The notes beneath the pieces are model-generated. The model worked only from the letters and a program-made list of their open reading frames with translations. It did not search any database and had not been told where the DNA came from. The position numbers were made by a program, and so were the translations under genes. This document shows, in pieces, positions 12,001 through 27,000 of a stretch of 64,000 nt of DNA (the first letter of the stretch is position 1; each line of letters begins with the position of its first letter). The stretch comes from Membranipora membranacea (lineage: Eukaryota; Bryozoa; Gymnolaemata; Cheilostomatida; Membraniporidae), in assembly GCA_914767715.1 (NCBI GenBank), contig OU612066.1, forward strand, positions 28,432,283-28,496,282. The letters are read 5' to 3'.

Positions 12001-15000
12001 CCATTGATGAAGTGATTGTCCTCATGCTTAGATCTGAGTGACATTCTTAGTTTGTATGCAATCAGTGTGTCAAATGCGGAAAATCAGGGAAATATTTTTA
12101 TTTTGTCAAAATTCTGTATGTTGGTACTTCTATGTCTCAGATCACCCCTATTATGGCCATGTACAAAGGCTGTATGACTACTATGGCCGGTTTATTAAAG
12201 GTTTGTGACAGGTTCCCGACCCCTCTCCAGTAGATAGATCGGTATGCATGTAGACCTGAGTATTATATATTTATTTAATATGGGTATATCCTCTTGCAAA
12301 TATGTCTGTCCTGCACATTAGTTTAGTTTGGAGAAATGATGTTAGACCTGCACCTGACTATCAACATAAATAAATAGTTTTTAAAACAAGTGGCTTTATT
12401 AAAAAAAGTAAGTACCAAAATTTTAAGGTGACAATTTGCCAACTTCCCAACAGCTCCATCTAGGCAACAAATTCATAAAATCATGATTGAAAGCACAATT
12501 CCCTAAATAATTACTCAAAAGGTTTGTATCATGCGCTGGTACAAACTGTATTGGTACTCCTTTGCCACACTGTGGCTCACTTTCATATATATTCTTTGAC
12601 TTTTTAGCCCACCGATTGACTATCCTGAATGTTGATGATGTTGTGAAGGAGTCTATTGAAGCCCATCAGAATGGTGAAGTTCTTCCTCTTGAACCTGAGG
12701 CTGAAGTTATAGGAGCTGCTGATGATACCCCTGCAGGTAATTCAATGTAATAATTTGATCATGTGACTGAGTGGAATGGCTAGGTCACATGATTCAATAT
12801 TTGACATCTAGCTTTTGGGCGTTTGTGGTTGATACAGAGTGTTATAGAGGGAAACCTAGATCTTATTCTGACAAGTTGTGTGAATGCATGCACAGACAAA
12901 AAATTAGAAGCAGTACTCACGGCAACCTCAAAACTAACAATAAACACAGTCCTGTATTGGTATGTATTTTGTAGTTTTTGATTGCAAAGATAGAATAAGG
13001 TTGTCTTCCCTTAGACTCAATTGATGAAGTGTTTGGTGATGCAATGAAAGCTTTTTTCTACGTTAAACCCCTTACAGAATGATTAAGTCTCACGCATTGC
13101 CACATTGCGCATACTCCTTAGCAATGCTTGGAAGTCTGCTTCCATATGTGGCTGTAGTTGTGGGTTTCAATGCAAGGCTAATTCTGTGCATGTTGTATCC
13201 TAGGACTAACAAACTAACTGTTTTTTGGTAGCAACAATGGTCATAGACCAAACACAGGTTGAGGGTGGTGTGGTAGAGGCCCCTACTGAACAGGCCCCGC
13301 CTTCTGCTGAATCAGCCAATCAGGATGCATCAGGTACACCAGTAATGGAACCAAAAACACCAGCTGAAATGCATGGTATGTATCAATTAGACGAGAATTT
13401 ATAATGATGGGCAAACTTTGGAAACAGGTTAAGAGAAGGGATTTGTTTGTTACCATAACAGGCTGATAAATATTATTACAGTTATCCCATATATTGTTGT
13501 TACTGAGCAAAGAGGATGTGAATAATGCAAAGACCTACATGCATGTTAATAATACTGACAACTTTGCCAAATGCTGCCCGGGTTGAAGGTCGTAGCGTTT
13601 CATTATGGACCACATTCCCAGCAACCACACTCCCACTACCAATACCACAAATCCAGGGAACCCAGGCACATAAACCACTGACTACTAATGTGTTCGGGTA
13701 AATTATCTCATGTGTGTCTTCTTGTAACAGGAGATGTAGAAGACAACATGGTGATCAAATTAATGAAGACGCATCTTGTATTTTGTATCACTCCTTGTAT
13801 GAAATTTCAATAATGTTGGCTCCCACATGTTTTGTTTCCGTTTATACTGTCCGTAACCTTTTTTTATCAGGAAATCATACTAAAGAAGTCAGAGATCATA
13901 TTCTTCTAGTCATTGGTCTGCTTTATGCCTTGTTATGGTTTCCAGGTTGTTCTTCTTGACAATCTATGTATCTCAATCCAAATATTTCTATAGATTGTAA
14001 ATTTTTACACAGCTACATAAGTACCTGACACCCGTACTGGGGTCCTGGTATCTCCAAGCCTTGAAAATTCTTAATCTTGAATAGTTTATATACTGTCATT
14101 TGTTGTTGTTATGTCATTAGCTGGCGTTGCTACCCCAAAATCAGTTGCAAGTGTGAAGTCAAAGTCTAGAGCAAGTAAGACCCCAAAGGCTGCCGAACCA
14201 CAGCCCACACCTCGAGCTAAGCTCGGAAGTAAAGCTTTCAGACTGCTGAAGAAGGGAAAACCTGTAGATGATCAGCTTACAGTAGATATTCTCGCTGAAG
14301 CCATTAGGTAAGCAGCAGTTCTTGTGATTATAGCTTGCCAATAATTTCACTATTTCAAGCCTGCGCAAAAGGTGAATATTTTTTCTGAGAAGGTAAAGTT
14401 TGAGCCCTAAAATGGATTTCTTTACCATGATTAATATTTTATATAAGTGATACTAGTTACCAGGAAATAGTGTTACCCTGTGACATAAAAATTCGAATGT
14501 AAATCATAAATACAAATCTTTGACGACAGAAGTATTGAGGTTGATCTTGTTATATCACAGGTCTATTCCTGAGGGTACAGGATGGGTGATAGATGGATTC
14601 CCTACGACTTACACACAGGCCAAGCTCCTGGAGAAAGCACTCAGCGGATTTGACGCTAGTGGAAAGTGAGTTACCGCCAAACTAAGCTCTTACTTACACA
14701 ATTATCTGCTTGATTATCACTTTATTCATGTATTCATACGTATGTTTTTGCATGAAATGATTCTGGCATAGCTCTGGGTTATCTGTAACTAAAAGGGGTG
14801 TGGGATAGCTCTAGGCTTAGTGAAAGAGCAGGGGTCTAACTATTTATTCATGGATCCTCTGTGATTTACACATCGTTCATCAAAACTTTGCTGGCGTTAT
14901 TTCAGCCGAATTTTAGAGCGAGATTTAGAGGTAACTAATAAACCGACACCTGTCGGCTCTCTAACAGCTGTACACGGCAGTGTTAGCAGCGAGGACCTTC

Positions 15001-18000
15001 CACCTCCTCCTGCCCCTTCATCTCAGCCTGAAACATTTCTCCCTCTTCCTCCTGAACCGATCACACCTCCCCCTCAACTGCCCGATCCTCCTCCTGTCGA
15101 ACCTCCCACTCTCGAACTCATCCCTGAGGAAGGCCAGTTAGAGAAACGAAGCGTTACATTCATGGAAGAACCAAAGTCCACATCAGAAAAAAAATCGAAC
15201 AAGAAAGGCGGTAAAAAGGACAAAGGCAAGGACAAGGGCAAGGGTAAAAAGAAATCAAAGGAGAAGACGTCCGGAGGCCTTGCTCCTATGCCTAATGAGG
15301 AGAGCCTACCTGATAACATGAGGCTACCGACTCCTACCGGCCCTCCACCGAAGACTCTGACTGAACAAGCCGAGGAGATCCTGTAAATATACGCCGCCAT
15401 CTTCTTCCTGTTCTGTTTCTCTCAGCTTCTTTGTTATCTATACTCTACTGTTCTGTTCTCTCTTATCATTCAGAGTCGTCTGAGCTCTTCTGCTTTACTG
15501 TTAGAATTCAGTCTGATTCGATATATATTATACCTCCTATTGGGTTTACTACCCTTTGGAAGTCCGATGATGTTAATACATTTATTTAACAGTTCGATTG
15601 TTTCATTCCTAGTTCTCAGTTCTTATCTTCCCTCAATTTTTAACTTTAATTCCTCTTATTCTCTTAATCTTCAGTTCATTTTAGGCTAATAACAAACAGA
15701 TCTTATCGTTGATTCATCTTTTAATAATATTAGGGTAGCATATTGATGGATCATGATATCTTCTATTCCTGTTCCTCCAAAAAATTTAGGATTTGTGACA
15801 ATTTTTACTCAAGAACACCTCCCTGTGACGCCAAAAGCAGGGTTTTTTTATTGCGTTGATTTAAGCATTACGCATATGCATATAATTATTATTATGCATT
15901 ATGCCTTATGCATGTCTATGGATTTATCATATCTCATCTCTATGCAGTAATAATATAGTGCATGATACGTTTAGGTATACTGCTAACACAGCTTTTCTGC
16001 TGTTAGTTGCGTGCATCTGATAGGGCTACTTAGAATTAGAGTATTGTATTCACCTGTGTAATAACGACATATAAAACTATAAGAAAAATTCACTATAAGG
16101 TTTCCATTGGGTGTATGTTCTATATGTTTATGCCTGTTATTTATGAAAGCCCATGTTGTAAATGGTAACATTATTAATTCAGTGATGAACAGGAAAGCCC
16201 TAAAACGGCTAAGAAGTGAGTTAGTAATTGTCCTATATTTTGTGGCACTGCACCCCCTTCATCAATGTCTTATGTTTATATTTCCAATATTCACATTCCA
16301 ACACACTCGTCCAGTCGCTTAGATATTATATGTCAAGGTCAATTGAAATAAGAAAGGATAGATTTTTAGACCAGCAGGTTCTGTGCAACGATCAAGAGAA
16401 AAACGAGTCCTGTCTGCTTCCAAAGCCTTCTGTTTATAATTTGTGTGTTTAGATTAGATCGGAAACCCAGCATAAGCTTCGAACGGAAGAGAAGTATTAC
16501 CATGTATGATATTGGTTTGAGCCCTTCTTCCCGCCAAAATCCAATACCCATTGCTCACCTGAGCAAGAACGAAACCCAGCTCTAGGTGCTCAGACTACTA
16601 TTTGATAAACCTAGAGGCTCCATATTATCATTGTCTGAGCACTTAGACTATTGAAACCCTGATATCACCCCTATGAATTAATTCAAGTAATTTTTGTCCT
16701 GGAGAGTATTTTTGTTGTATAAAGGACACTGTTTGAATCCATCCTCCCCTATCTATATAATACGCTGAGATGGCTAATGTGTATTATTCGCCTTCACAAA
16801 CAAGAGTTCATCTAAACAAAAGAATGAGTACCATACTGTCAAATATTTGTAATAAAAAGAGACTGCCCTTTCAGCATTATAATTGCTAAGGTCAAGGCTG
16901 TTTCAATGTTGGTTGAACCTTTTCTGACCTTTTGTAGGGAGAAACTCTCCAAGGATAAGTCAGGCGGTAAGCCTAAGGCTTCTAGGTTAGCCCCGGATCC
17001 TAAGCCTGCCACCCCCGCCTCTGAGCCCGTCAGTGCTATCAATGTAGTCATACTGTTCGATGTGGCTGACCCAGTATGTCTCAAACGATCAGCCGGCCGA
17101 TATGGTAAGTTGTAGACATCTCCGGTACCGGAGGTCATGTTATGATCCTGCAAGTACACTCAATTATTTTTCGATATTCTATATTATCTATGCATGGTAA
17201 TGTATGTCATACCCACCTAAAACTTGATAAGCAAAATGTAGTCAATTATAAAATATATGTTCACATTGCTTACATGTTCTTAAAAATTGCAATATAAAAC
17301 CTCAAATTTCTCTTTTAATTTTTTCATAACAGCTGTATTTCATGTATTGTAGAGGCACAGATGTCCCAACAGAAATATCACCAGGAGTTCAAACCTCCAC
17401 CGGATGGCTCTGTCACTGGTGTACAGGGACAGGAGCAGGTAATTCTAGTCTTTTCCTTATTGGATCAATTCAAGATATCGACTCTCCAGGTTCTGATATG
17501 TTATGAATATGAAATATTTTTTCATCAACACAGAATTAATCATAAAAATAATCGATCGATCAGATATCAAAGAAGGAGATTTTTACCCCAATTGTTAATC
17601 ATAGATACTCCAGCGAAGCAAATATTATTAGCTAAAGCTTAGTTTTGCTAGTTTTGGAGTGACTTAATGCTAGCTAGCACTAATTTTCACTAGCTAAGGT
17701 TGGAGTTTGTACTGATTACAGGTAGCTACAGTCACAGATCAAGCTTATGATGAGCAGCAGGTACAGACAAGGATAACTGGGTTCTTAGATAATTGGCCTA
17801 AGCTGGAGAAATGGTTCACTAAGTTTGGTATACTAAAGAAGGTAGATGCTACTCTAGATGAGACCTCACTGTACTTGGAGTCTGAGTTTGTCATTGAAGA
17901 CACTTTGGATAGGGTGAGTGAATAAACTTCTTTTTTCTGAAATCAAACGGAATGCAGGTCACCGTTAAGATGTTCGGCTGATCCACATTAAGGTAGGTAC

Positions 18001-21000
18001 TTGCTCTCTTGGCAGGCGACAAGTGCTATATGTAAGGATTGCTAACCGGAAATAAAATGCCAAGCCCATACCATTGATATGGTTAGATAACTTAACTTAA
18101 AGTTATTCAGCTGGAGCGGGAAATTTGTGTGAAGAAAGCTATGTGTGAAGGAAATGTGAGTGAACAAGAAATTTGATGAAAGTCCAGACTTGCGAACCCG
18201 AAACAAACTTAAAGTCCCCAATTTCTACCTTAGCAGCATCTGTCTAGTTTGCCTCTACCCTCGTGTTTGTATGATTCAGCTGCTACAAAGAGGTAAATAT
18301 GAACCAATCCCAGAACCTGAGCCAGAGCCTGTGATCCCAGAGCCTGAACCAGAACCTCCGAGAGAGCCCACACCACCACCACCCGAACCTCCTGTGGAAG
18401 AGGAACCTAGGGCTACATCAAGGTCATCAAAGAAAGGTAAATTCTTCATTTACTTGGATTTTCAGAAATGGCAGCTTGTAGGAGTTTTGTGTTTATATTC
18501 TTCAGGTTGTGTAAAATTATTCCGCAAGTAGTACTCCCCATAGCTGATCTGCAAGCTTTAACTTCAGATGAATAGTTAATACCCGAGAGTGTAAGATATT
18601 TCATAGTACACTACTTGAATCCCTGAGCAAAACCTTTTACTGATTGGCAAAATTAGAGCAGATTATCCACTCATGAATTCGGAGGGGACAACTCTTAGTT
18701 CTTATTAGTAATAGTTCTGTACCCGATGCATACACTAGGATAATCACATCTCTGTGACCATTTAAAAGTTTCATTTGCCTTAGACTAAATTGATTCTTGT
18801 TTTCCTAATAACACAGGAAAGAAAGGCAGCAAAGGTAATGGCAATGCTAATATTGAAGAAACAATATTCATCTTCATTGCTCTCTATTTCATTTGCTGAA
18901 ACTCTGCTCTTTTGATCTTCATTGCTCAATCAGTACTCAAACTGAATATTATTCTGATTCAATATCTTCTGTCATTCATCACTAAATGCTCTGAATATGA
19001 CTATTGGGCCCGCGGTTGCCTGGTAATTTCAATTTGGATACAATATTTTGGAAGATAAATAATTGGTATAAGAACATGCAACAACCTCACAAAATCCTAT
19101 GAGATATTTGTGGCTTTTCTGTGATAGAGCATCTAGTGATGAAATGACCACCATTATATATGTTATTGCACTTATAATTGGTATAACCTTTACTACAAAT
19201 ACCATCAAAACCATGATTCTCCCGCGTCCATGCAATATGATTGCGAAAATGGGTCTCAAACCCCCATGGAAACAGTCATAAAATTTCAACCGAAGATTGC
19301 ACAGAAAGCTAGTATGTCTTGACACGTTATGCTGATATATCTCTTGAGGTGTCAGTACATCCTTTGGTGCAGTAGTTTCATGGCCCCTGATCAGATAAAA
19401 TAACGTACATCGCATGTTACCTTGATCCTAAATAGTTGTCCAACCCAGTCTAACTAAAGGATTCAGTTAGTTCATAAGGTTCATTGGCTGTTAAATGTCA
19501 ACCTAAAGTGACAGATTTTAAGTTTCAGCTAAGGGATACATCAACTACCCGACTAAAATATTAACATGTAGTAGAAATCTAACCTCTATAAAAATCTATA
19601 TTCAGTAAGATCCAAGTCTTGGTTACCACAGCAACCAAAGCTGTGAATTTAATGGATCTTGACATTCATAAACATGTAAAACAATAAATGAAATGAAATT
19701 ATATCGTAGAGAATTGTGTTTTTAATTCTTATTTCTTCAATTGTTTGCTCATTTCTTCAACGCATCAGAAGCTGAATTATAATTGGGTTTGATCCATTTT
19801 GCCATTATAAAAAGTTGCTCATTTCTGGCAGCGACCCTCAGTCCAGGGCGCATGTATAAATATACTGGCAAAGTGGGTCAAGCATGATATAGTTCTGGTC
19901 TATACAGCCTAGCTAAACATGTTTCTTTTTCCCTTCTTGCTGAAACACAACTTATTATTTGCTCTTCACATCATCTGATTTCAATTTACTATCAGGATCG
20001 AGTAAAGGAGGCAAAGATAAGTCACCTGGTAAATCCGCCAAAAGTGCATCTCCCAAACGAGCAGAAAGTGGAAAGTCTTCTGGCAAAAAGAGTGGCAAAG
20101 GTTCGTGATCTCCTTAAATGAACATTAACTATGTAAATGTTTCAATACATCAATTTAATGAGCTTTATTTTTTGTTGAACAGGCAAAAATCGTGAAGGTC
20201 AGTTGTGGCACTGGTTGTAGCTTTAGATATTTTGTAATCCATTTTCCTAGTAGGGCATGATGGAATTTTCTGTAATTCAAAATGAGGTATGGCCAGAATG
20301 ACATCAATTTTGACCAGACCTCATGTGGGTGTCAGAAGTAAAGTTCCACTATGACTATGATGCCGAAATTTTTAGGGTTTCATATTATTTGTTGTACACC
20401 TTGAGTAAAACTTAGTGATTCAAAAGCAATTTTTCTATACATTGTCACTTTATACAGTTTTCTCTTCACTGGCAAATTTCAGGAACACCAGATGATTTTG
20501 AGGATGGTAGGTTGGTGAAGGGATAGATGCATCACCTAACAACAAACAATTCTTTTACCCCATAATTTACTAGGAATGGTTGATGTCATGGCCTTTTTTC
20601 ATCAGAATCACGAATGCTCAATTGAAATTTGACGTATGAAAACATTAAAAAATATCACAAATGCCAACTAATGGCTGTTCTCAAAACCACTTTATAAAGC
20701 GAACTGTGAACCATTCTAGATATTATCTACCATTTTATCATCAAAGGAAAGATTAGAAGTCACCATTGCATGTTTAGTCCACTTTTTTTCACCATAGATA
20801 GTGTTCGCAGTAGTCAAACCCTGACACAATATATTATTGATATTCATTCTTTGCACAAAAAATAGAGTAGACAGCAACACTGGGCAAATTATTAGAATGT
20901 TGTATTAGACAAAATACATCAGCCAGCCATGGCAGATAATTTTTACTCAAAGTTAAAATTTGTCTTGGTCAAATTAAACATTGTCTGAATTTTGCTTCCA

Positions 21001-24000
21001 TTATTTGCGAGGGATATCACTTTCCTTTCTTTGTCAGTTGCATTGTGGAATATAATCTTTGTTTCAATTTGAACCAGGATCTGGTAAGAAGGGTAAAAAG
21101 TCTAAGACTCCAGAGCCCGAACCAGAGCCTGAAGTTCCAGTTGAGCCACCGGGTACTCCTCCACCTGCCCCTGGTACTGAGCAATATGAGTATGTTGATC
21201 AACCGCTGGAACTGGTAAGTTATACTAGATGGAGATGATTAACCACCTTGATATTATTTTGTTAGAATCTTGATTGTAATCACATCAACTGCTGCTTGAC
21301 TGATCAATGCGATTAAAGGCCATGACAATATATCAAGCCAACTATCAAATTAACTGAGATCATCATGTTTGATTTTATTTTCTTGTATTTACCCGTCTTC
21401 TGTCTGATGTATGTAAATTGCTTGTTTATTCCTGATATGGAATATTCTTTTACCATGCCTATGCTATGACTGTTGATGCTTTGATTTACAGAAACTGGCT
21501 GAATGTTTGGTACCACACTGGGAGTCTGTGGAGGATACATACATTGACACCTCAAAGCATACATTCAATGATATCAGATTTGAGAGGGAGAAAATCATCC
21601 GTTACTTCTACAACATCAGGAAAGATTTCCTCAAATATTTACGCAGACCGGATTCAAAACAAGACTTCGTTGACCAGTGGTTACAGGTAAAGTATTTTCA
21701 CCGCCCGTTAACAACAGGTATCATTGGGTCTCTTACATCAGTTTAAAGAGTAAATTTAGGCTAGAGTCTCATTTGGCTAGTTTAGGTGACTCACTGTTAG
21801 GCAGACATAAAATTCACTATTTCAAGCATGTTAGAAAATGGCGAGCTGTTGCTTCTGGGAGTACTTTACTCTATGGTGTTTCTTGTACCCAAATTAACAA
21901 TCATATATTTGCTAAATTTCTACTGACAGGTCTCTACTCAGAAACAGGCAACTGCTATAAATTCTCTTCATTTCCAACATCCCGGTTTAAAGGTACCTTG
22001 GACATGTGGAAATGGCAACACTTTTGAATTGGTGGGGTCATCATTTCAACAGGGAGGGTGATTTCAATAGCCAACAGCCTGTGATGTTTACCTGGTCTTG
22101 GCCATCTAAACATTCTTTTCACATATTATTTACTGCAGGACTACAACCAAGTAGCGGATGATATGAGGAACGATGAGGAGACGATGACAGAGCTCCATCA
22201 GAAGGTCGATGACCTCAGAGAGAGGCTCTGGAATATCTGTGATGAGAGGAAAGTACAGGCCGAGACTGAGAAACAGGATATAGTTAATGATGGGTGGCTC
22301 GATGATAGACTGGGTATCGTCTCAAACCAGTATATCACACAAATGCAGGTAGGTGACTAAATACTTCTTTCATTCTCTTTAAGGTGTAGCTAAAGGAAAA
22401 GTCTTGGAGCTACCTTTGAATGTTCGCTCTCTCATTTTTGATCTGTTTTGCCAACACTTGGCTGATACATTTATAATAATCTAGTCCAATTAATTTCTCT
22501 CAATAAAAAAATGAAAGTCTGTCATCCTTATGTTAAAATTATTTTTATGTCATTATTGTATCCTCATTGCTGATCCTCTAAAGTTATTATTGTAATATTG
22601 TATTTTATCAGGGGGATACTAATTGTGATAGATAAATAAGGAAAATAAAAGCGCCATATTCTATTGCGAGTTGCAGTATAATTTTGAGGCTGTTGGTATT
22701 ACTTTACCTCCTCAAGAAAAATTTCATAAAATGTCTCTTTGTTTCTGCAGGCTGAGGTTGACAGATTCCAGGACACAGTACAGCTGATGAAGGATTACTA
22801 TAAGGGTATGGAGGGACAGATACCAGATGAGGCTAAGACAGATCACGCTCGGCTCGCTCTTATAGAACTTCCTGTTATGGACGAACACGGCAATCCTAAA
22901 ACTCCGGAGACCCCAACTGGTAAGAGAAAACCGATCGGGGAAAAAGTGTATTTGTTTTTTAATTTCCTGAGGGGGATTACTGTACCAACCAGACTCAAAC
23001 ACAAACTGTGCCAAATCTATTAAACTCTGAGACCCTGGTGTTGACACAAAATGAAATTGATTGACAGTTTTAGCCTTGTTGCCAGACTCTCTGCAGTGGA
23101 GTCGGCGATCTTCAAAATAATAACAAGTATGAGTTACCTTCTCAATGATTTTTTTACGATGACTTTCGCCGATTAAAATCTTGTTTGCATTTTTTGTTTT
23201 CTTTAGCCCCAGTTCCTCAGACCCCTCCACCAGAAGAGGAAAGGAAAACTCCAAAAAGTCCAAAGGGTGCCAGGTCACGTTCCGCTACTCCCAAGGGTAA
23301 GAAGAGAGGCAAGAGCCCTAAGAAGGAAGATGCACAAGCCACACCTCCGCCTCAGGATACGATACCTGGTCGAAGGTAAGAGTTTAAGATATACATCCCG
23401 ATAAGTTGTTTAGCTTCAGTACAATGCCACACAATGAAGGAAATATATGCAGCTTTGTCCCAATGTCACTTCTATAAACAGTTTCTAAGTTGAATGTGCA
23501 GACAGTCACTTGGAAGATTCGCTCTCTGCAACAGCTTTATATCATATTATTGTGTCCACAGTGTACATCTGCTTGAGAAGCGAGTGCATTGGACAGTCAT
23601 ACCTCGGTAACTATACAGATTCCCGCTCTACTAGCCTGCTTTCAACATACTCTACTCAGTAATCTGTGGGGGTAATGGTAACGCCCCGACTGATTACTGA
23701 GGGAAACAGTTCGATCCGTTCCTTAACTTTAACATACAACATCAGTTTTAGCTTTCTGTCTTTTCATTATTGTTGATCTGTTATAGTTTGATGAAATTCA
23801 GAAAATTATCATTCAACAAATTTTTAAAATATTAGTCAGACGAGATTTATGTAGATTGGGTAGTCAATGATTTATAGTAGTAATAAGATTCAAATCAACA
23901 GGTACAAGGTATTAGTAGAATGGAAGTTCAATATTCTGCCAATCTTTGGAATTTGTTACCTTTCTGATATGTTAATGATGACCACTGCTGATGCCACAAT

Positions 24001-27000
24001 CCTACAATAAGCCGCAGTGGTGCATATTGTTGTAATGTATGGGATAGATGTGTAGCTGAGATTAATTTAAAATTAAAAATGTGAAACAACAACGATTTGC
24101 CGAAAACCTTTGTAGATTAGTCGAGTAGCTAGAGATCTCTAACAAACTATAAATATAAACATACATACTGCGCATATATAAATATAAAATATATCATGGT
24201 ATAATTAATTATGTATTGCCAGGATCCCGTTGATGCCAAGAAGGAAGGCAGCAAGTGAAGCTGATCAGCAAGTTCCATCGGCCACTCCAGGAAAAGCAGA
24301 TCCTAAGAAAGACAAGGCTGCTGCCAAGCGTAAGTCTCAAAATCTTTTCACCCTGTTTAGGAATCTGTCAGTTGATGATTTGTTTCTAGGGAAACTTGGC
24401 AGCGTACATAACCCTTGCCTGTCTAATTGAATACAGGGTCGAACTACGGAGGGTTTCAGCAACTTTCATTTAAACTCTCCATCCAACAAATACAACGTTG
24501 TGAGGGAAAGTATTTGTTTTCAAACTATTGCCATTATAAGAAGAAGAAAAAGTCTCAGAGGTCAACAAATTGCTTTTAACTATTTGTTTTTGTATACTTT
24601 CAAGCCAACCTCTATAATTAAATGAAGTAAGTATCTGATTGGTTTGAAACAAAACCTTCTCTGCTCCCTAAGCCTTATGATTTCTCTATTTTCCACAGCT
24701 GGAGCTAAGAAGAGCGTTGCAGCCTTACCTAATGAGGAGAAAGCTGAGAGTCCCACACAGCTGGCACCTAAAGATCCTGATGAGAAACTCATACTGGACT
24801 CATACGATAACGGTGTCAAAGCTCTACAATCAATCGTAAGTCGTAAATGTGGTGTGATAACTTCTTTTGAGAGCTGCTAGAAGAACGAGTGCGTAATTCA
24901 AAATTGATATTTAGTTTGCTTAGTGCTCTAAGGGAGTATGTCCTACACTTGGTCAATAATAGTTTGGGGACCAGCACTGTCATCATAGAGGTTTTCCGGC
25001 ATCACATGATGTATCCAATTTTATTGTTGTGATTTCCATTACACCGTTCCAAATAATGTTGTATTATTTATAATCTGTTCCATGATCAAACGCAAGCTCA
25101 GACCGTTGTGAGCAGTAACCCCCCCCCCTTTTATCTATGAGAGCACAACTCTTACTTGTTTGTTTCATTTTAAGTTTTGTTTATTTACACACGATCTAAC
25201 CTGGTTTATTTTATGCACAGATAATTCCAATGCTGCGGCGTTTGACAAGAGAGGCTAGTAAAATAGAAATACTAATTTTTCCTACAATATGATTCAATTA
25301 ACTTACAATATAATTATGTAGATATAGGTAGATGCATGATGTTTGTTTTTGCATGTCCACTTTGTCCTGACCCGACTCTCTCTCAACCTACAAACCTACA
25401 AACCTACAAAACCTCTCTCAATCTGGCATTATGAGCATCAAATTATTGGGTACCGATGCACAGTTGAGTTTCATAACTTTCCTAATATGATCATTTCGGT
25501 TTCAATGAATATTAAATCAAAAAAATATTGAAAACCTCTCAAATTTAACTGTGTATCTTCACAATTTTATCCCCTGAGCTGAACGGCTGAGAGCGAGAAA
25601 GGAACTGACAAAATGACATGCAAAGTTGTAACCATCGGGCTGTTAGAGCATACTTGTGGTAGTTATATTCTCTGGGAATGAAAACTTCAATATTGTAGCA
25701 TGTTTAGTTTTGAAATAGAAATACTCCTTGTTGATGATGTGTAGTGAAGTGAAGTGAAACCAAAGGCCTCTGTGAATGAGTGGGGCATAGTCAGAACCTA
25801 GATCGAGTTTGATCCATTTTGCCCGCATTGGAGTTGCCCCCTATACTGACAGGCCTTCGGCAGGCAGTAGAGGGGACAACTCCAATATGTACAAAGTGGA
25901 TTAAACTTGATCTCGTCAGAACCATGAATGATAGGTAGATAACGGAAATGTGAAAAGAAAATCTACAATAACAACAGCCATAACACTTGATTTTCTAAAC
26001 AGCTTGAAGCTGCTATAATTCGGCGTGTTCGACTCAATCGTATAGAGCTTAGCCTTGGATAACATGATCATAATTTTATATTTTCAGCTTTTGAAGTTGT
26101 CTCTTTACCAGAGAGGGGTGTCAATTAGTATCCCATAATGCAATCTTCGGGAATTCCCACTTCGATCAATGCCAAAGTAGCATGTTATCTTACTGGGAAT
26201 TTTAGTGGAGTGATGCTGACTCCACACATAAACATGTTTTTTAGACTAGTATTACTTCATTCAGCATGACATGGTTTAACCAACATGATAAGGCTACTAT
26301 CATGACATTGCATGATGTAGAGACGCAACCTTAGCTCTGAAAGTTATGGCAAAAGTGTTTGTGATATGTAACATAGCATAGTTTAGTTGATGACAATATA
26401 AATTGTGCTAAAAAACTTGTGAACAAACACCGACTTAATAATTTCTGTCAATGAGAAGTGAAAGTGAGTTTCAAGTCATGATTTAAAAGTTCGATAATGT
26501 CATGTTTGAAACGCTTCCTAGAAAAGTAAACTATCACAAGGGAACTGATGTCTTATCTTCTCATTTTATCTAACAGATAGCACAGGAGGAGGCACTGAGA
26601 CGCGCTGCTGAGGAAGCTGAGATAGAAGCAGCTATGGCTGCTGCCGCGGAGAAAGAAAAGGCAGCAAAAACCGACAAGAAAGGAGCAGGTGGTAAAAAGG
26701 GGAAAAGTCGTAGCCCTAGTCCCAAGAAAGGAAAGGGCAAAGATAAAGCACCTGCGGCTCCTGTAGCAGTCCCCACACCTCCACCAAGTTTGTAGATCTT
26801 ACTCTATCTAGATGTGTATAGATATATTATGATTTGTAGTGCATGTTTGTTTATTTTTCATCAAAAAACCCGTATTTAATTTAAGTCCGTAGTTGATAAT
26901 CCTGGTAGTTACGTTAGCTTATTTTGTCAATTTTGATCCTTTTGATTGTTTTTCTTCGATTGCACTGCCATCCGCTCTGGTGCTATGGGCAAACTTTTTG

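Noticed and set aside
13731-13750. 20-nt exon candidate between SPEF2 exons 14 and 15
   Set aside because: It has AG and GT borders but would shift the frame into exon 15, which needs phase 1.
15074-15400. 108-residue minus-strand frame
   Set aside because: Antisense shadow of the Lys/Pro-rich SPEF2 exon 17; GC-rich low-complexity coding leaves the opposite strand open.
22724-23278. 184-residue minus-strand frame
   Set aside because: It is antisense to SPEF2 exons 29-30 and the intron between them, has no family similarity, and the plus strand has clear conserved coding.
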